Assembly: GCF_029893325.1 (NCBI RefSeq)
Contig: NZ_JARXWL010000009.1
Location: 39,378-103,377, forward strand
Source of the DNA: Enterococcus sp. PF1-24
Lineage (GTDB): Bacteria; Bacillota; Bacilli; Lactobacillales; Enterococcaceae
Reading direction: 5' to 3'
DNA: 64,000 bases
Positions within the stretch are counted from its first letter, which is position 1; the number at the start of each line of letters is the position of its first letter. Below the pieces are notes generated by a model. That model saw nothing but the letters and a program-made list of their open reading frames with translations, had not been told where the DNA came from and ran no database searches. Position numbers and translations under genes: made by a program. Positions 52,398-63,963 of the stretch are shown here, piece after piece.

Positions 52398-54236
52398 GTG
52401 AAATTAAGAAATGATATTCGTAACGTTGCCATTATTGCCCACGTTGACCACGGAAAAACAACATTAGTCGATGAATTATTGAAACAGTCGCAAACATTGG
52501 ATGGTCGTACAGAGTTACAAGAAAGAGCGATGGACTCTAACGCGATTGAAAAAGAACGTGGTATTACGATTTTAGCTAAAAATACTGCCGTAGATTATAA
52601 TGGCACACGAATCAACATTATGGATACACCAGGACACGCCGATTTCGGTGGTGAAGTGGAACGTATTATGAAAATGGTTGATGGGGTTGTTTTAGTCGTT
52701 GATGCTTACGAAGGAACAATGCCACAAACTCGTTTTGTATTGAAAAAAGCTTTAGAGCAACATTTGATTCCGATTGTTGTTGTAAACAAAATTGATAAAC
52801 CTTCAGCTCGTCCTGAACATGTTGTAGATGAAGTTTTAGAATTATTTATTGAATTAGGTGCTGATGATGATCAATTAGATTTCCCAGTTATTTACGCGTC
52901 AGCGATTAACGGAACTTCTAGTTTGTCAGATAAACCTGAAGAGCAAGAATCAACAATGTCACATATTTTCGATACAATTATCGAACACATTCCAGCACCA
53001 ATTGATAATAGCGATGAACCTTTACAATTCCAAGTTTCTTTATTAGATTATAATGACTATGTTGGTCGTATTGGGATTGGCCGAGTTTTCCGCGGTACAA
53101 TTAAAGTTGGCGACCAAGTTGCTTTAATGAAATTAAATGGCGAAGTTAAGAAGTTCCGAGTAACTAAATTATTTGGTTTCTTCGGCTTACAACGTTTAGA
53201 AATTCAAGAAGCTAAAGCTGGTGATTTAATTGCCGTTTCAGGAATGGAAGATATCTTTGTTGGTGAAACAGTAACACCGATTGATAAACAAGAAGGCTTA
53301 CCAATTCTACACATTGATGAACCAACTTTACAAATGACTTTCTTAGTGAATAATTCACCTTTTGCAGGTCGTGAAGGTAAATACGTAACTTCTCGTAAAA
53401 TTGAAGAGCGTTTATTGGCTCAATTACAAACTGACGTTTCTTTACGAGTAGATCCAACTGATTCACCTGATGCTTGGACTGTATCTGGTCGTGGAGAATT
53501 GCATTTATCAATTTTAATTGAAAATATGCGTCGTGAAGGTTATGAATTACAAGTTTCTCGTCCAGAAGTAATTGAACGTGAAATTGATGGCGTGAAATGC
53601 GAACCTTTCGAAAGAGTTCAAATTGATACTCCAGAAGAATACATGGGTAGCGTGATTGAATCATTAGGGATGCGTAAAGCAGAAATGCAAGATATGATTC
53701 ATACTGGTAATGGCCAAGTAAGAATTATTTTCTTAGCACCAGCTCGTGGTTTAATTGGTTATACAACTGAATTTTTATCAATGACACGTGGTTATGGAAT
53801 TATGCACCACACTTTTGATCAGTATTTACCAATGATTCAAGGTTCTATCGGTGGTCGTCATCAAGGGGCTTTAGTTTCAATTGATACTGGTAAAGCGACA
53901 ACTTACTCAATTATGAGTATTGAAGAACGGGGAACTGTTTTTGTTGAACCAGGTACAGAAGTTTATGAAGGTATGATTATCGGCGAAAACAATCGCGATA
54001 ACGATTTAACCGTTAATATTACTAAAGCAAAACAAATGACTAACGTCCGTTCAGCTAATAAAGATCAAACTTCAGTTATTAAAAGACCTAAACAACTTAC
54101 TTTAGAAGAATCTTTAGAGTTTTTAGATGAAGATGAATTCTGTGAAGTAACGCCAGAAAGCATTCGTTTACGTAAACAAATTTTAAACAAAAACGAACGT
54201 GAAAAAGCTTCTAAAAAGAAAAAAAAGGCTGAATAA
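52398..54236 (+). CDS. typA: Ribosome-associated GTPase TypA/BipA
   Basis: A 612-residue translational GTPase. G motifs: G1 [10 protein letters not shown], the G2 RGITI region, G3 [17 protein letters not shown]4 NKIDKP, then EF-G-like domains II-V and the BipA-specific C-terminus (SNKDQT-type SIRLRKQIL). It functions in ribosome assembly and stress adaptation, mainly at low temperature. The start is GTG after GAGGAG. The final eight residues are Lys-rich. Confidence 0.96.
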   Translation: MKLRNDIRNVAIIAHVDHGKTTLVDELLKQSQTLDGRTELQERAMDSNAIEKERGITILAKNTAVDYNGTRINIMDTPGHADFGGEVERIMKMVDGVVLVVDAYEGTMPQTRFVLKKALEQHLIPIVVVNKIDKPSARPEHVVDEVLELFIELGADDDQLDFPVIYASAINGTSSLSDKPEEQESTMSHIFDTIIEHIPAPIDNSDEPLQFQVSLLDYNDYVGRIGIGRVFRGTIKVGDQVALMKLNGEVKKFRVTKLFGFFGLQRLEIQEAKAGDLIAVSGMEDIFVGETVTPIDKQEGLPILHIDEPTLQMTFLVNNSPFAGREGKYVTSRKIEERLLAQLQTDVSLRVDPTDSPDAWTVSGRGELHLSILIENMRREGYELQVSRPEVIEREIDGVKCEPFERVQIDTPEEYMGSVIESLGMRKAEMQDMIHTGNGQVRIIFLAPARGLIGYTTEFLSMTRGYGIMHHTFDQYLPMIQGSIGGRHQGALVSIDTGKATTYSIMSIEERGTVFVEPGTEVYEGMIIGENNRDNDLTVNITKAKQMTNVRSANKDQTSVIKRPKQLTLEESLEFLDEDEFCEVTPESIRLRKQILNKNEREKASKKKKKAE

Positions 54237-54251
54237 AAATAATTGTAATTG

Positions 54252-54298
54252 AGACTTGTGCCTGCTGATGAAAGTTGTCAGCAGCTCAAGTCTTTTTT
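54252..54298 (+). terminator. Terminator of typA
   Basis: Two stacked stems (54253-54258 with 54287-54292; 54262-54268 with 54278-54284) and T-run. Confidence 0.92.
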
Positions 54299-54434
54299 AT
54301 TGCTAAGATTCTCTTAAAAGTCTTTATAAAGTTTTTTGATAATTGTATAATAAATGAGCTGTGGAAAAGCTCTTTTGGCAAAATGGCTATCTAACAGGAA
54401 AGTTAAATTTATAGAATGAAAAAAGCGCTGATTT

Positions 54435-54517
54435 CTTCACAGCAAAGTTTCATATTTATCTTTTGTTTCACAGCAGAGATTTTCAGCTGAATTTTGAGAA
54501 TAAAGTTTTCAGCTGAA
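54435..54517. repeat. Repeated motifs upstream of ylaN
   Basis: Two identical copies of TTTTCAGCTGAA (54480-54491 and 54506-54517), each holding the palindrome TTCAGCTGAA and starting 26 bases apart, follow two TTCACAGCA direct repeats (about 54435 and 54467). They lie 39-120 bases before the extended -10 TGA-TATAAT (54553-54561). Confidence 0.55.
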
Positions 54518-54552
54518 ATCTGCAAAATTTGTAATAAATATTTCAAGATTTA

Positions 54553-54561
54553 TGATATAAT
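54553..54561 (+). promoter_or_regulatory. Extended -10 promoter of ylaN-ftsW
   Basis: TGA-TATAAT 28 bases before the ylaN ATG; no clear -35, so it may need an activator. Confidence 0.7.
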
Positions 54562-54588
54562 GTAGTCTTAGACAGGGGGTTACAATTA

Positions 54589-54912
54589 ATGGATACTATT
54601 TCTACGCAACTTGCTTTAGAGTTGTTAATGGAAGATGCTGATCGGATTAAAATGTTAATTCGTAATCAAAAAAATCGCCTTTGTATCTCACAGTGTAAAG
54701 CATTTGAAGAAGTGGTTGACACACAAATGTATGGTTTTTCTCGTCAAGTGACTTACGCAGCGCGTTTAGGAATTATAACTAAAGAACATGGCAATCAACT
54801 TTTAAGCGACTTAGAAAAGGAGCTTAATAATTTATATAATGAAGTTTATGAAGAAACACAAGATTCACGTGTTGATTTAGGCAAGGAGGGGGAACCACTT
54901 GCAAAAAATTAG
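54589..54912 (+). CDS. ylaN: UPF0358 family protein YlaN
   Basis: A 107-residue protein of the YlaN family (LALELLMEDADRIKMLIRNQ, TYAARLGIITKEHG). YlaN is essential or iron-linked in bacilli and staphylococci, and has been tied to Fur/iron homeostasis. AGGGGGT precedes the ATG. The ftsW TTG start overlaps its end by 14 bases, coupling the two, exactly as in B. subtilis ylaN-ftsW. Confidence 0.93.
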   Translation: MDTISTQLALELLMEDADRIKMLIRNQKNRLCISQCKAFEEVVDTQMYGFSRQVTYAARLGIITKEHGNQLLSDLEKELNNLYNEVYEETQDSRVDLGKEGEPLAKN

Positions 54913-56083
54913 AAAACGTCACTTTTTAGATTATGGGATTATTATTCCTTATGTGATTCTATGTGTGATTGGTTTATTGATGGTTCATAGCTCATCAGCC
55001 TATTTAGAAATTTCCAACAACTTACCCAATGGTTATCATGGGAAACGCCAATTGCTATTTTGGGGGATTAGTTTGGTACTAATCTTTCTTATTTATAAGT
55101 TGAAAATTGATATTTTCAAAAATAAGCAAATTGTCAAGTTGGCGACTTATGTGATTGGTTTGCTACTGATTGTCGTATTATTTATGAATCCAGTCAATGG
55201 TGCCAAAGGTTGGATTCAAATTCCTGTTTTAGGGAGTTTGCAGCCGGCAGAATTTTTCAAAATTTATGTGATTTGGTTTTTATCTTATAGCATTTCTAGC
55301 AGACAACGCAATATTCCTAATCATTTTAAGGAAAGTTTTACTGGTCCTTTAGCGATTATTGCTGGGATGACGGCATTACTGATACTGCAACCGGATTTGG
55401 GAACTACCGTAATTGTTGTTTTATTAGTGGTTTTAATGCTGTTAGCTAGTGGCATTAATTATCGCTATACACTGATTGTTGGTGGTGCTGCAGTCGTTGG
55501 TAGTACGATTGCTATTCAGTTGATGTTATGGTTAGGTAGATTTTTACCGACAAAATTCCAATATATTTATGGACGATTTCAAGCTTTTTCAAATCCTTTT
55601 ATTGATGAATTTGATAATGGACATCAAATTGTAAATGGTTATTATGCGATGTTTAACGGCGGCTTGTTCGGCGTCGGAATTGGTAATAGTATTCAGAAAA
55701 AAGGTTTCCTTAAAGAAGCTCATACTGATTATATCTTCGCTATTTTAATGGAAGAATTAGGTTTAATCGTAGCGCTAATTGTGTTGGCGATATTATTCTT
55801 CTTAATTATCCGCATTTTATTAGTAGGGATTCGCTCAAAATCACCTTTTAATTCTATGATGTGTATTGGTATCGCTAGTTTATTAATGATTCAAACTTTT
55901 GTTAACCTTGGAGGAATTAGTGGTATTATTCCTTTAACAGGGGTTACTTTTCCTTTCCTTAGTCAAGGTGGTTCAAGCCTCTTTGCCTTATCTATCTGTG
56001 TTGGTTTAGCCTTAAATATTAGTGCTGAAGAAAAACGCGATAGATTTGCAATGGAAAACAATCAATTATATGAAGTTCAATAA
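54899..56083 (+). CDS. ftsW: Peptidoglycan glycosyltransferase FtsW
   Basis: A 394-residue SEDS-family lipid II polymerase with about ten membrane helices. GLLMVHSSSAYL, PVNGAKGWIQIP, LQPAEFFKIYVIWF, QPDLGTTVIVV, the catalytic Asp region and GGLFGVGIGNSIQKKGFLKEAHTDYIF mark the SEDS fold. It works with a class B PBP at the septum. The TTG start overlaps ylaN and has an excellent AAGGAGGGGG site. RodA is the main alternative, but order with ylaN and pycA argues for FtsW. Confidence 0.93.
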   Translation: MQKIRKRHFLDYGIIIPYVILCVIGLLMVHSSSAYLEISNNLPNGYHGKRQLLFWGISLVLIFLIYKLKIDIFKNKQIVKLATYVIGLLLIVVLFMNPVNGAKGWIQIPVLGSLQPAEFFKIYVIWFLSYSISSRQRNIPNHFKESFTGPLAIIAGMTALLILQPDLGTTVIVVLLVVLMLLASGINYRYTLIVGGAAVVGSTIAIQLMLWLGRFLPTKFQYIYGRFQAFSNPFIDEFDNGHQIVNGYYAMFNGGLFGVGIGNSIQKKGFLKEAHTDYIFAILMEELGLIVALIVLAILFFLIIRILLVGIRSKSPFNSMMCIGIASLLMIQTFVNLGGISGIIPLTGVTFPFLSQGGSSLFALSICVGLALNISAEEKRDRFAMENNQLYEVQ

Positions 56084-56188
56084 TTATTGAAGTATATTTT
56101 TAAAGTCGTTTGTTAAAGAGGATGAGGTAGCGATATCTCAGCCTCTTTCTAACAAAAAAATGAAGAAATTTTGGTGGAGGAGTGCTTT

Positions 56189-59100
56189 ATGAAGAAATTA
56201 CTTGTTGCCAATCGTGGTGAAATTGCTATTCGGGTCTTTCGGGCCTGTACGGAATTAGGGATTAAAACAGTGGGGATTTATGCTGCTGAGGATGAGTATT
56301 CCGTGCATCGTTTTAAAGCGGATGAAGCTTATTTAGTGGGTGAAGGCAAAAAGCCGATTGATGCTTACTTAGATATTGAAGAGATTATTCGGATTGCTAA
56401 AATGAGTGGCGCTGATGCCATTCATCCAGGCTATGGTCTTTTATCTGAAAATATTGATTTTGCCCGTCGCTGTGAAGAAGAAGGTCTGATTTTTGTAGGA
56501 CCAAGTTTATATCACTTAGATATTTTTGGCGATAAAATCAAAGCGAAAGCAGCGGCAGAATCTGCTGGAATTGCTTCCATTCCGGGAACGGATGGACCAG
56601 TCGATTCAATTGATGAAGTCTTGGCTTTTGCAGCTGAATATGGTTACCCAATCATGATTAAAGCCGCTTTAGGTGGCGGTGGTCGCGGGATGCGGGTGGC
56701 TCATAACGAAAAAGAAGCTCATGATGGCTATCATCGCGCCAAAAGTGAAGCGAAAGCAGCTTTCGGTAGTGATGAAGTTTATGTTGAAAAATATATTGGC
56801 AACCCGAAACATATTGAAGTTCAAATTTTAGGTGATACGCACGGGAACGTATTACATTTATTTGAACGGGATTGTTCCGTGCAACGCCGTCATCAAAAAG
56901 TTGTAGAAGTGGCCCCTTGTGTTTCTATGTCAGAAGCGCAACGTCAAGAAATTTGTCAAGCAGCCGTAAAACTAATGAAGCATGTGGGCTATATCAATGC
57001 GGGAACCGTCGAGTTTTTAGTTGAAGGTGACCGGTTTTACTTTATTGAAGTTAATCCACGAGTTCAAGTAGAACATACTATTACCGAAATGATTACCGAT
57101 GTAGATATCGTGATTGCACAATTGTTAATTGCTCAAGGAAAAGATTTGCACAAAGATATTGAGTTACCGCAACAAGCGGATTTGAAATTAAAAGGCACTG
57201 CCATTCAATGTCGGATTACCACAGAAGATCCTTTAAATAATTTTATGCCGGACACTGGGAAAATTGATACTTATCGTTCACCAGGTGGTTTTGGGGTTCG
57301 TTTAGATGTCGGTAATGCTTATGCTGGTTATGTAGTAACGCCATATTTCGATTCTTTATTAGTAAAAGTCTGCACTTATGGGCATGATTTTGAAACAGCG
57401 ATTCGCAAAATGCGTCGTTGTTTAGTTGAGTTTCGGATTCGTGGGGTAAAAACCAATATTCCATTTTTACAAAATGTTATTTTGCATCCGGAATTTCAAA
57501 CAGGGGATGCTAAAACGACCTTTATTGATAATTGTCCAGACTTATTTAAATTCCCTTATTTACGCGACCGCGGGAATAAAGTCATGAAATATATTGGCGA
57601 AATTACCATTAATGGTTTCCCTGGAGTAGAAAAAACTAAAAAACGTCATTACGATAAACCACGTATCCCTAAAGATGTTGAAGTAAAACCTAAATTTATC
57701 ACTGCTAAAAATATTTTAGATGATAAAGGTGCAACGGCGGTTAGTGATTGGGTGAAAGCTCAACCAAATGTTCTTTTGACAGATACTACTTTCCGCGATG
57801 CTCATCAAAGTTTATTAGCAACACGGATTCGGACTAACGATTTTACTGAGATTGCCCAATTAACTGGGGAAGCTTTACCAGAACTTTTTTCAAGTGAAAT
57901 GTGGGGTGGAGCAACTTTTGATGTTGCTTATCGTTTCTTAAATGAAGACCCTTGGGTAAGATTACGAAAAATCCGTAAACTAATGCCAAATACGCTATTG
58001 CAAATGCTTTTCCGCGGCTCTAATGCGGTTGGTTATTCTAATTATCCTGATAACGTGTTAGTGGAATTTATCAACGAAGCTGCGGCGCAGGGGATTGATG
58101 TTTTCCGAATTTTTGACAGCTTAAACTGGGTGCCACAAATGGAAAAAAGTATTCAAGCCGTCCGAGATACTGGTAAAATTGCCGAAGCTGCGATTTGCTA
58201 TACTGGCGATATTAACGATGAAAGTCGTGCCAAATATAACGTAGCTTACTATAAACAAATGGCTAAGGAACTCGAAACTTGCGGTGCTCATATGATTGCG
58301 ATTAAAGATATGGCTGGTTTATTAAAACCACAAGCTGCCTATCGTTTAATTAGCGAGTTGAAAGCTACAGTTGATTTACCGATTCATTTGCATACTCACG
58401 ATACTAGTGGCAATGGTATTATTACTTATGCTGCCGCAACTCGAGCAGGTATTGATGTCTTAGATGTTGCCATGAGCGCCATGAGTGGTTCAACTAGTCA
58501 GCCAAGTATGAGTAGCTTATATTACGCGCTACTTAACGAAGAGCGAGCGCCAGAAATCAATATTGAAAATACGCAAAAATTAAATCACTATTGGGAAGAT
58601 GTCCGGATGTATTATCAACCCTTTGAAAATGGCTTAAATGCGCCACAAACAGAAGTTTACATGCATGAAATGCCTGGTGGTCAATATTCTAACTTGCAAC
58701 AACAAGCCAAAGCAGTTGGCTTAGGTAGCAAATGGGATGAAATCAAAAAAATGTACCATACAGTTAATTTGATGTTTGGCGATATTGTAAAAGTAACCCC
58801 ATCTTCAAAAGTTGTCGGGGATATGGCGCTATTTATGGTGCAAAATGATTTAACTGAAGAAGATGTTTACCAAAAAGGCGAATCATTGAGCTTCCCTGAA
58901 TCAGTCGTTACTTTCTTCCAAGGTGATTTAGGTCAACCTGTGGGTGGATTCCCTAAAGAATTGCAAGCAATTATCTTAAAAGGCCGTCCTGCGATTACTG
59001 AAAGACCTGGGGCTTTAGCAAAACCGATTTCTTTTGAAGCGGTGAAGCTTGAGTTGCAAGAAAAAATTGGTTATACGCCGAAAAAAGAAGAAGTTTTAAG

Positions 59101-59617
59101 CTATTTAATGTATCCACAAGTTTTCTTAGATTATCGGGTAGCTTGTAATAATTTTGGCGATGCAACAGTTTTAGATACACCGACGTTCTTCCAAGGAATG
59201 CGTTTGGGAGAATCAATTGAAGTGCAAATTGAACGAGGTAAAACTTTAATTATTCGTTTAGATGAAATTGGTGAGCCTGATATTGAAGGTAACCGTAATC
59301 TATTCTTTAACTTAAACGGCCAACGACGAGAAATTGTCGTCAAAGACCGTTCAATTATCAGTACAGTACAAACCCGTCGTCAAGCTGAGCCAACGAATAA
59401 AGAACAAATTGGGGCTACTATGTCAGGTTCCGTCTTAGATGTTTTAGTTAAAAAAGGCGACCTTGTTAAAAAAGGTGATACCTTAATGGTTACAGAAGCT
59501 ATGAAGATGGAAACAGCGATTGAAGCCCGCTTTGACGGTGAAGTGGCGCACCTTTATGTATCGACTGGCGATGCCATTTCTTCTGGTGATTTATTAATTG
59601 AAGTGAGAGAAAAATAA
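56189..59617 (+). CDS. pyc: Pyruvate carboxylase
   Basis: A 1142-residue biotin enzyme making oxaloacetate from pyruvate. The biotin carboxylase domain (about 1-450) has LVANRGEIAIRVFRAC, GGGGRGMRV and EVNPRVQVEHTITE. The carboxyltransferase domain includes LLTDTTFRDAHQSLLATR and the Lys-containing AIKDMAGLL. The C-terminal biotin carrier ends with TEAMKMETAI, carrying the biotinyl Lys. ATG 56189 follows GGAGGAG; the earlier GTG (56171) lies before it. Its place after ftsW matches B. subtilis pycA. It replenishes oxaloacetate for aspartate and glutamate synthesis. Confidence 0.97.
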   Translation: MKKLLVANRGEIAIRVFRACTELGIKTVGIYAAEDEYSVHRFKADEAYLVGEGKKPIDAYLDIEEIIRIAKMSGADAIHPGYGLLSENIDFARRCEEEGLIFVGPSLYHLDIFGDKIKAKAAAESAGIASIPGTDGPVDSIDEVLAFAAEYGYPIMIKAALGGGGRGMRVAHNEKEAHDGYHRAKSEAKAAFGSDEVYVEKYIGNPKHIEVQILGDTHGNVLHLFERDCSVQRRHQKVVEVAPCVSMSEAQRQEICQAAVKLMKHVGYINAGTVEFLVEGDRFYFIEVNPRVQVEHTITEMITDVDIVIAQLLIAQGKDLHKDIELPQQADLKLKGTAIQCRITTEDPLNNFMPDTGKIDTYRSPGGFGVRLDVGNAYAGYVVTPYFDSLLVKVCTYGHDFETAIRKMRRCLVEFRIRGVKTNIPFLQNVILHPEFQTGDAKTTFIDNCPDLFKFPYLRDRGNKVMKYIGEITINGFPGVEKTKKRHYDKPRIPKDVEVKPKFITAKNILDDKGATAVSDWVKAQPNVLLTDTTFRDAHQSLLATRIRTNDFTEIAQLTGEALPELFSSEMWGGATFDVAYRFLNEDPWVRLRKIRKLMPNTLLQMLFRGSNAVGYSNYPDNVLVEFINEAAAQGIDVFRIFDSLNWVPQMEKSIQAVRDTGKIAEAAICYTGDINDESRAKYNVAYYKQMAKELETCGAHMIAIKDMAGLLKPQAAYRLISELKATVDLPIHLHTHDTSGNGIITYAAATRAGIDVLDVAMSAMSGSTSQPSMSSLYYALLNEERAPEINIENTQKLNHYWEDVRMYYQPFENGLNAPQTEVYMHEMPGGQYSNLQQQAKAVGLGSKWDEIKKMYHTVNLMFGDIVKVTPSSKVVGDMALFMVQNDLTEEDVYQKGESLSFPESVVTFFQGDLGQPVGGFPKELQAIILKGRPAITERPGALAKPISFEAVKLELQEKIGYTPKKEEVLSYLMYPQVFLDYRVACNNFGDATVLDTPTFFQGMRLGESIEVQIERGKTLIIRLDEIGEPDIEGNRNLFFNLNGQRREIVVKDRSIISTVQTRRQAEPTNKEQIGATMSGSVLDVLVKKGDLVKKGDTLMVTEAMKMETAIEARFDGEVAHLYVSTGDAISSGDLLIEVREK

Positions 59618-59653
59618 GAAAATGCAAACAAGCTACTTAGTTTGCTAGTTAAT

Positions 59654-59702
59654 AGCTGACAAACTTATGTTATTTCGGTAAAATAAGTTTGTCAGCTTTT
59701 TT
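59654..59702 (+). terminator. Terminator of pyc
   Basis: Fourteen-bp perfect stem (59654-59667 with 59684-59697) and T-run. Confidence 0.92.
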
Positions 59703-59749
59703 AGTACAAAGCTAAAGTGAAAATAATTGATAGGAGATGAAATGAGCAG

Positions 59750-60898
59750 ATGAAGCGAGCCTTATGGTTTTTAACAATTTTTACAGTTGTTATGAGTTTA
59801 TTTTATCTGGAGCCTATTTATTTTCCCCTAACGGAAGCCACTCAATCTGCCAATCCGCAACCAACTGATACGCTTCCTAATGATAGTAGTAATGCAATTA
59901 CCCCTTTAAATTATGATAAATTAACGGCTGCAGGTTTTTCTGTGTACATAAATAAACCAGTTAGTGATTTAGAGAAAGTTTTTGGCAAACCGATTAATAC
60001 GCAAGAAACTGGTTTAGGTTATACGATTGGCAATTACGAAGATGGCATCCGGGACCTTTTTATTGAAGTGAATATTAAAGCGGACCTTGTTCAATCCATT
60101 AAGGTTGCTGGTAAAAGTACCGATAAAATTGCCCCTTTTGATTTTGGCATGTCTTTATCTGAATTAACTGATATTACGACGCTATTTTTTCATTTCGATT
60201 TTGATTATAAAGAGGAAAGTTTCGATATTGAATTGACGGAAGAAGATCAAAATTATCGACCGTTAATCGCTTTTGACAATGAAACTTTTGCGATTCTCTT
60301 TTTCGGACAAGATCATAATGAGCTTTATGCCGTTGATTACTTGAATAAAGAAACACTTTTAAGATTGATGCCTTATCAAATCAACAGCGAAAATACTTTA
60401 GCCTATAAATTAAGTGATTTTTCTGAAGAAAAATGGCAAGAAATTGCCAATCAAAATGCACTGCGAAGTAAAATGTTGATTGCTTATTTGCGAGAACAAG
60501 AAGGTTATGATAGCTATGTCAGTAATCTTGAGCTGCAATTGGCTGCCAGCCAGCTAATTGAGGCTTTAAATGAAAATCAAATTCCACTAGTTACGGAATC
60601 TAGCAAAAAAACTTGGCAAAGCATCATTCCTGAAAAGGAAAACGGGCCGGCAAGTTTGTTGACTACTGATGCTTTCTTGCTAGATAATGAAGAGTTGGAA
60701 AAAGAGCGGGTGATTATCGCAGCTAAGCCGATTATTGACCCAAGTTTTACAATTTTCTGGTGGTATAGTGATCCTTATTTGCATAGTCGTTTTATTTCTA
60801 ATGAAAATCAAAGATTAGAGATTGCATTTGCTAAAGAAAGTATGATAGTCTTATTGGAGAAAGAAATGCAGGAAACGGATGAAAGTGAAACGCAATGA
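59750..60898 (+). CDS. YlbC-like exported protein with CAP-associated domain
   Basis: A 382-residue protein with an N-terminal membrane/signal segment (1-20) and a CAP-associated domain (about 58-190: FSVYINKPVSDLEKVFGKPI, GLGYTIGNYEDGIRDLFIEV). It fits B. subtilis YlbC in order (ylbC-ylbF-ylbG) and N-terminal half. The CAP/SCP domain expected after it is not clear: I see no HSxDM or FSHTSP-type motif. The AGGAG site is 13 bases from the ATG, and a 3-codon ORF (ATG 59742) lies between. The stop overlaps the ylbF start. Confidence 0.75.
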   Translation: MKRALWFLTIFTVVMSLFYLEPIYFPLTEATQSANPQPTDTLPNDSSNAITPLNYDKLTAAGFSVYINKPVSDLEKVFGKPINTQETGLGYTIGNYEDGIRDLFIEVNIKADLVQSIKVAGKSTDKIAPFDFGMSLSELTDITTLFFHFDFDYKEESFDIELTEEDQNYRPLIAFDNETFAILFFGQDHNELYAVDYLNKETLLRLMPYQINSENTLAYKLSDFSEEKWQEIANQNALRSKMLIAYLREQEGYDSYVSNLELQLAASQLIEALNENQIPLVTESSKKTWQSIIPEKENGPASLLTTDAFLLDNEELEKERVIIAAKPIIDPSFTIFWWYSDPYLHSRFISNENQRLEIAFAKESMIVLLEKEMQETDESETQ

Positions 60899-61326
60899 TT
60901 ATCAATGATGAACTATTTATTTTAGAAGATTGCTGCAATGAGTTAGTCACGACATTATTATCAAGCGAAACAACAGCTAATTATCAAAAAAAACGTTTAG
61001 CTTTAAATAATAGTCAGACAGTTAAAGAGCTCCAGCAAGCTTTTCAAAAACATAAAAATACGTTTGAGGAAATTGAGCGTTTTAGCTCGTTTGCTCCTGA
61101 TTATAAAGCAAAAAAAGTGGCTGTTTTCCAAGCGAAACGGCAATTGGATTTAAACGAAACGGTGGCAGAATTTAGAGTGGCGGAAACTAATTTACAAGAA
61201 TTATTAGATGAAGTCTGTTTAAGTGTAGCCAACACCATTTCAAAATCAGTCAAAGTTAGCGCAGGGAATCCATTTTTTGAAACAAAAGAAGGCACAAGCT
61301 GTAAGGGGGATTGTCATCATGGATGA
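60895..61326 (+). CDS. ylbF: YlbF (RicF) family protein
   Basis: A 143-residue helical protein of the YlbF/YmcA family. In B. subtilis, YlbF, YmcA and YaaT form the Fe-S RicAFT complex that governs RNA maturation by RNase Y, competence and sporulation. The C-terminus ends CKGDCHHG, giving two cysteines fit for a cluster. The ATG overlaps the upstream stop (ATGA), and the stop overlaps ylbG by eight bases, so three genes are coupled. Confidence 0.87.
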   Translation: MIINDELFILEDCCNELVTTLLSSETTANYQKKRLALNNSQTVKELQQAFQKHKNTFEEIERFSSFAPDYKAKKVAVFQAKRQLDLNETVAEFRVAETNLQELLDEVCLSVANTISKSVKVSAGNPFFETKEGTSCKGDCHHG

Positions 61327-61660
61327 AACAAATCAATTAGAAATTCAAGCCCGAAGAAGTTTAGTCGTTTGGGTTTATAGTTTAAAACAATTAAAAAATT
61401 TGCGACGTTTTGGTTTAATTCAATATGTTTCTCGCAAAATGAAATATGTGGTTATTTATATGAAAGAAAGTGAAATTGAGCTAGCGGAAGAAAAAATTCG
61501 TAAGCTACATTTCGTGCGTAGTGTTGAACGTTCTTATCGACCAGATGTTGAAATGAATTTTGCTGATAAAATTGGCACGAAAGCAGCTTATCAAGTCAAT
61601 GATGAAGGCTTTGATGTTGAGGAATTGAATACTGAAATTCGCTTAGCTGAAGGGGTTTAA
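61319..61660 (+). CDS. ylbG: UPF0298 family protein YlbG
   Basis: A 113-residue protein of the YlbG family (RRSLVVWVYSLKQLKNLRRFG, YVVIYMKE, RSVERSYRPDV). Its function is unknown; it always accompanies ylbF. The AAGGGGG site at 61303-61309 favours ATG 61319 over the longer frame from 61277. It is followed by a terminator. Confidence 0.9.
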   Translation: MDETNQLEIQARRSLVVWVYSLKQLKNLRRFGLIQYVSRKMKYVVIYMKESEIELAEEKIRKLHFVRSVERSYRPDVEMNFADKIGTKAAYQVNDEGFDVEELNTEIRLAEGV

Positions 61661-61664
61661 AGTA

Positions 61665-61708
61665 AAAATGAAAAAAGCTGATGAATCAGAGCTTTTTTCA
61701 TTTTTTTC
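61665..61708 (+). terminator. Terminator between ylbG and rsmD
   Basis: Perfect 15-bp stem (61665-61679 with 61690-61704) and T-run. Confidence 0.92.
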
Positions 61709-61737
61709 ACTTAATTTCAAAAAAGAAGGAGCTTTTT

Positions 61738-63869
<2,132 letters not shown>

Positions 63870-63886
63870 TAATAAAAGAAATCAGC

Positions 63887-63963
63887 ACCACCCTTCAAAA
63901 GGGTGGTTTGCTCTGGGGCTATAAGCCCCTAAAACCGGCCAGCGCCTAAAGACGCTGGCTTTT
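63887..63963. other. Three stacked hairpins at the window end
   Basis: Stem 1 (63887-63895 with 63899-63907) is followed by a T-run and is probably the terminator of ylbL. Stem 2 (63915-63920 with 63924-63929) and stem 3 (63938-63944 with 63953-63959, then TTTT) follow closely. This order is seen at right ends of IS200/IS605-type elements. The sequence to 64000 shows no identifiable gene. Confidence 0.5.

Noticed and set aside
53212..53664. 150-codon frame on the - strand inside typA
   Set aside because: It is antisense to a highly conserved gene, has a biased residue content and no ribosome binding site.
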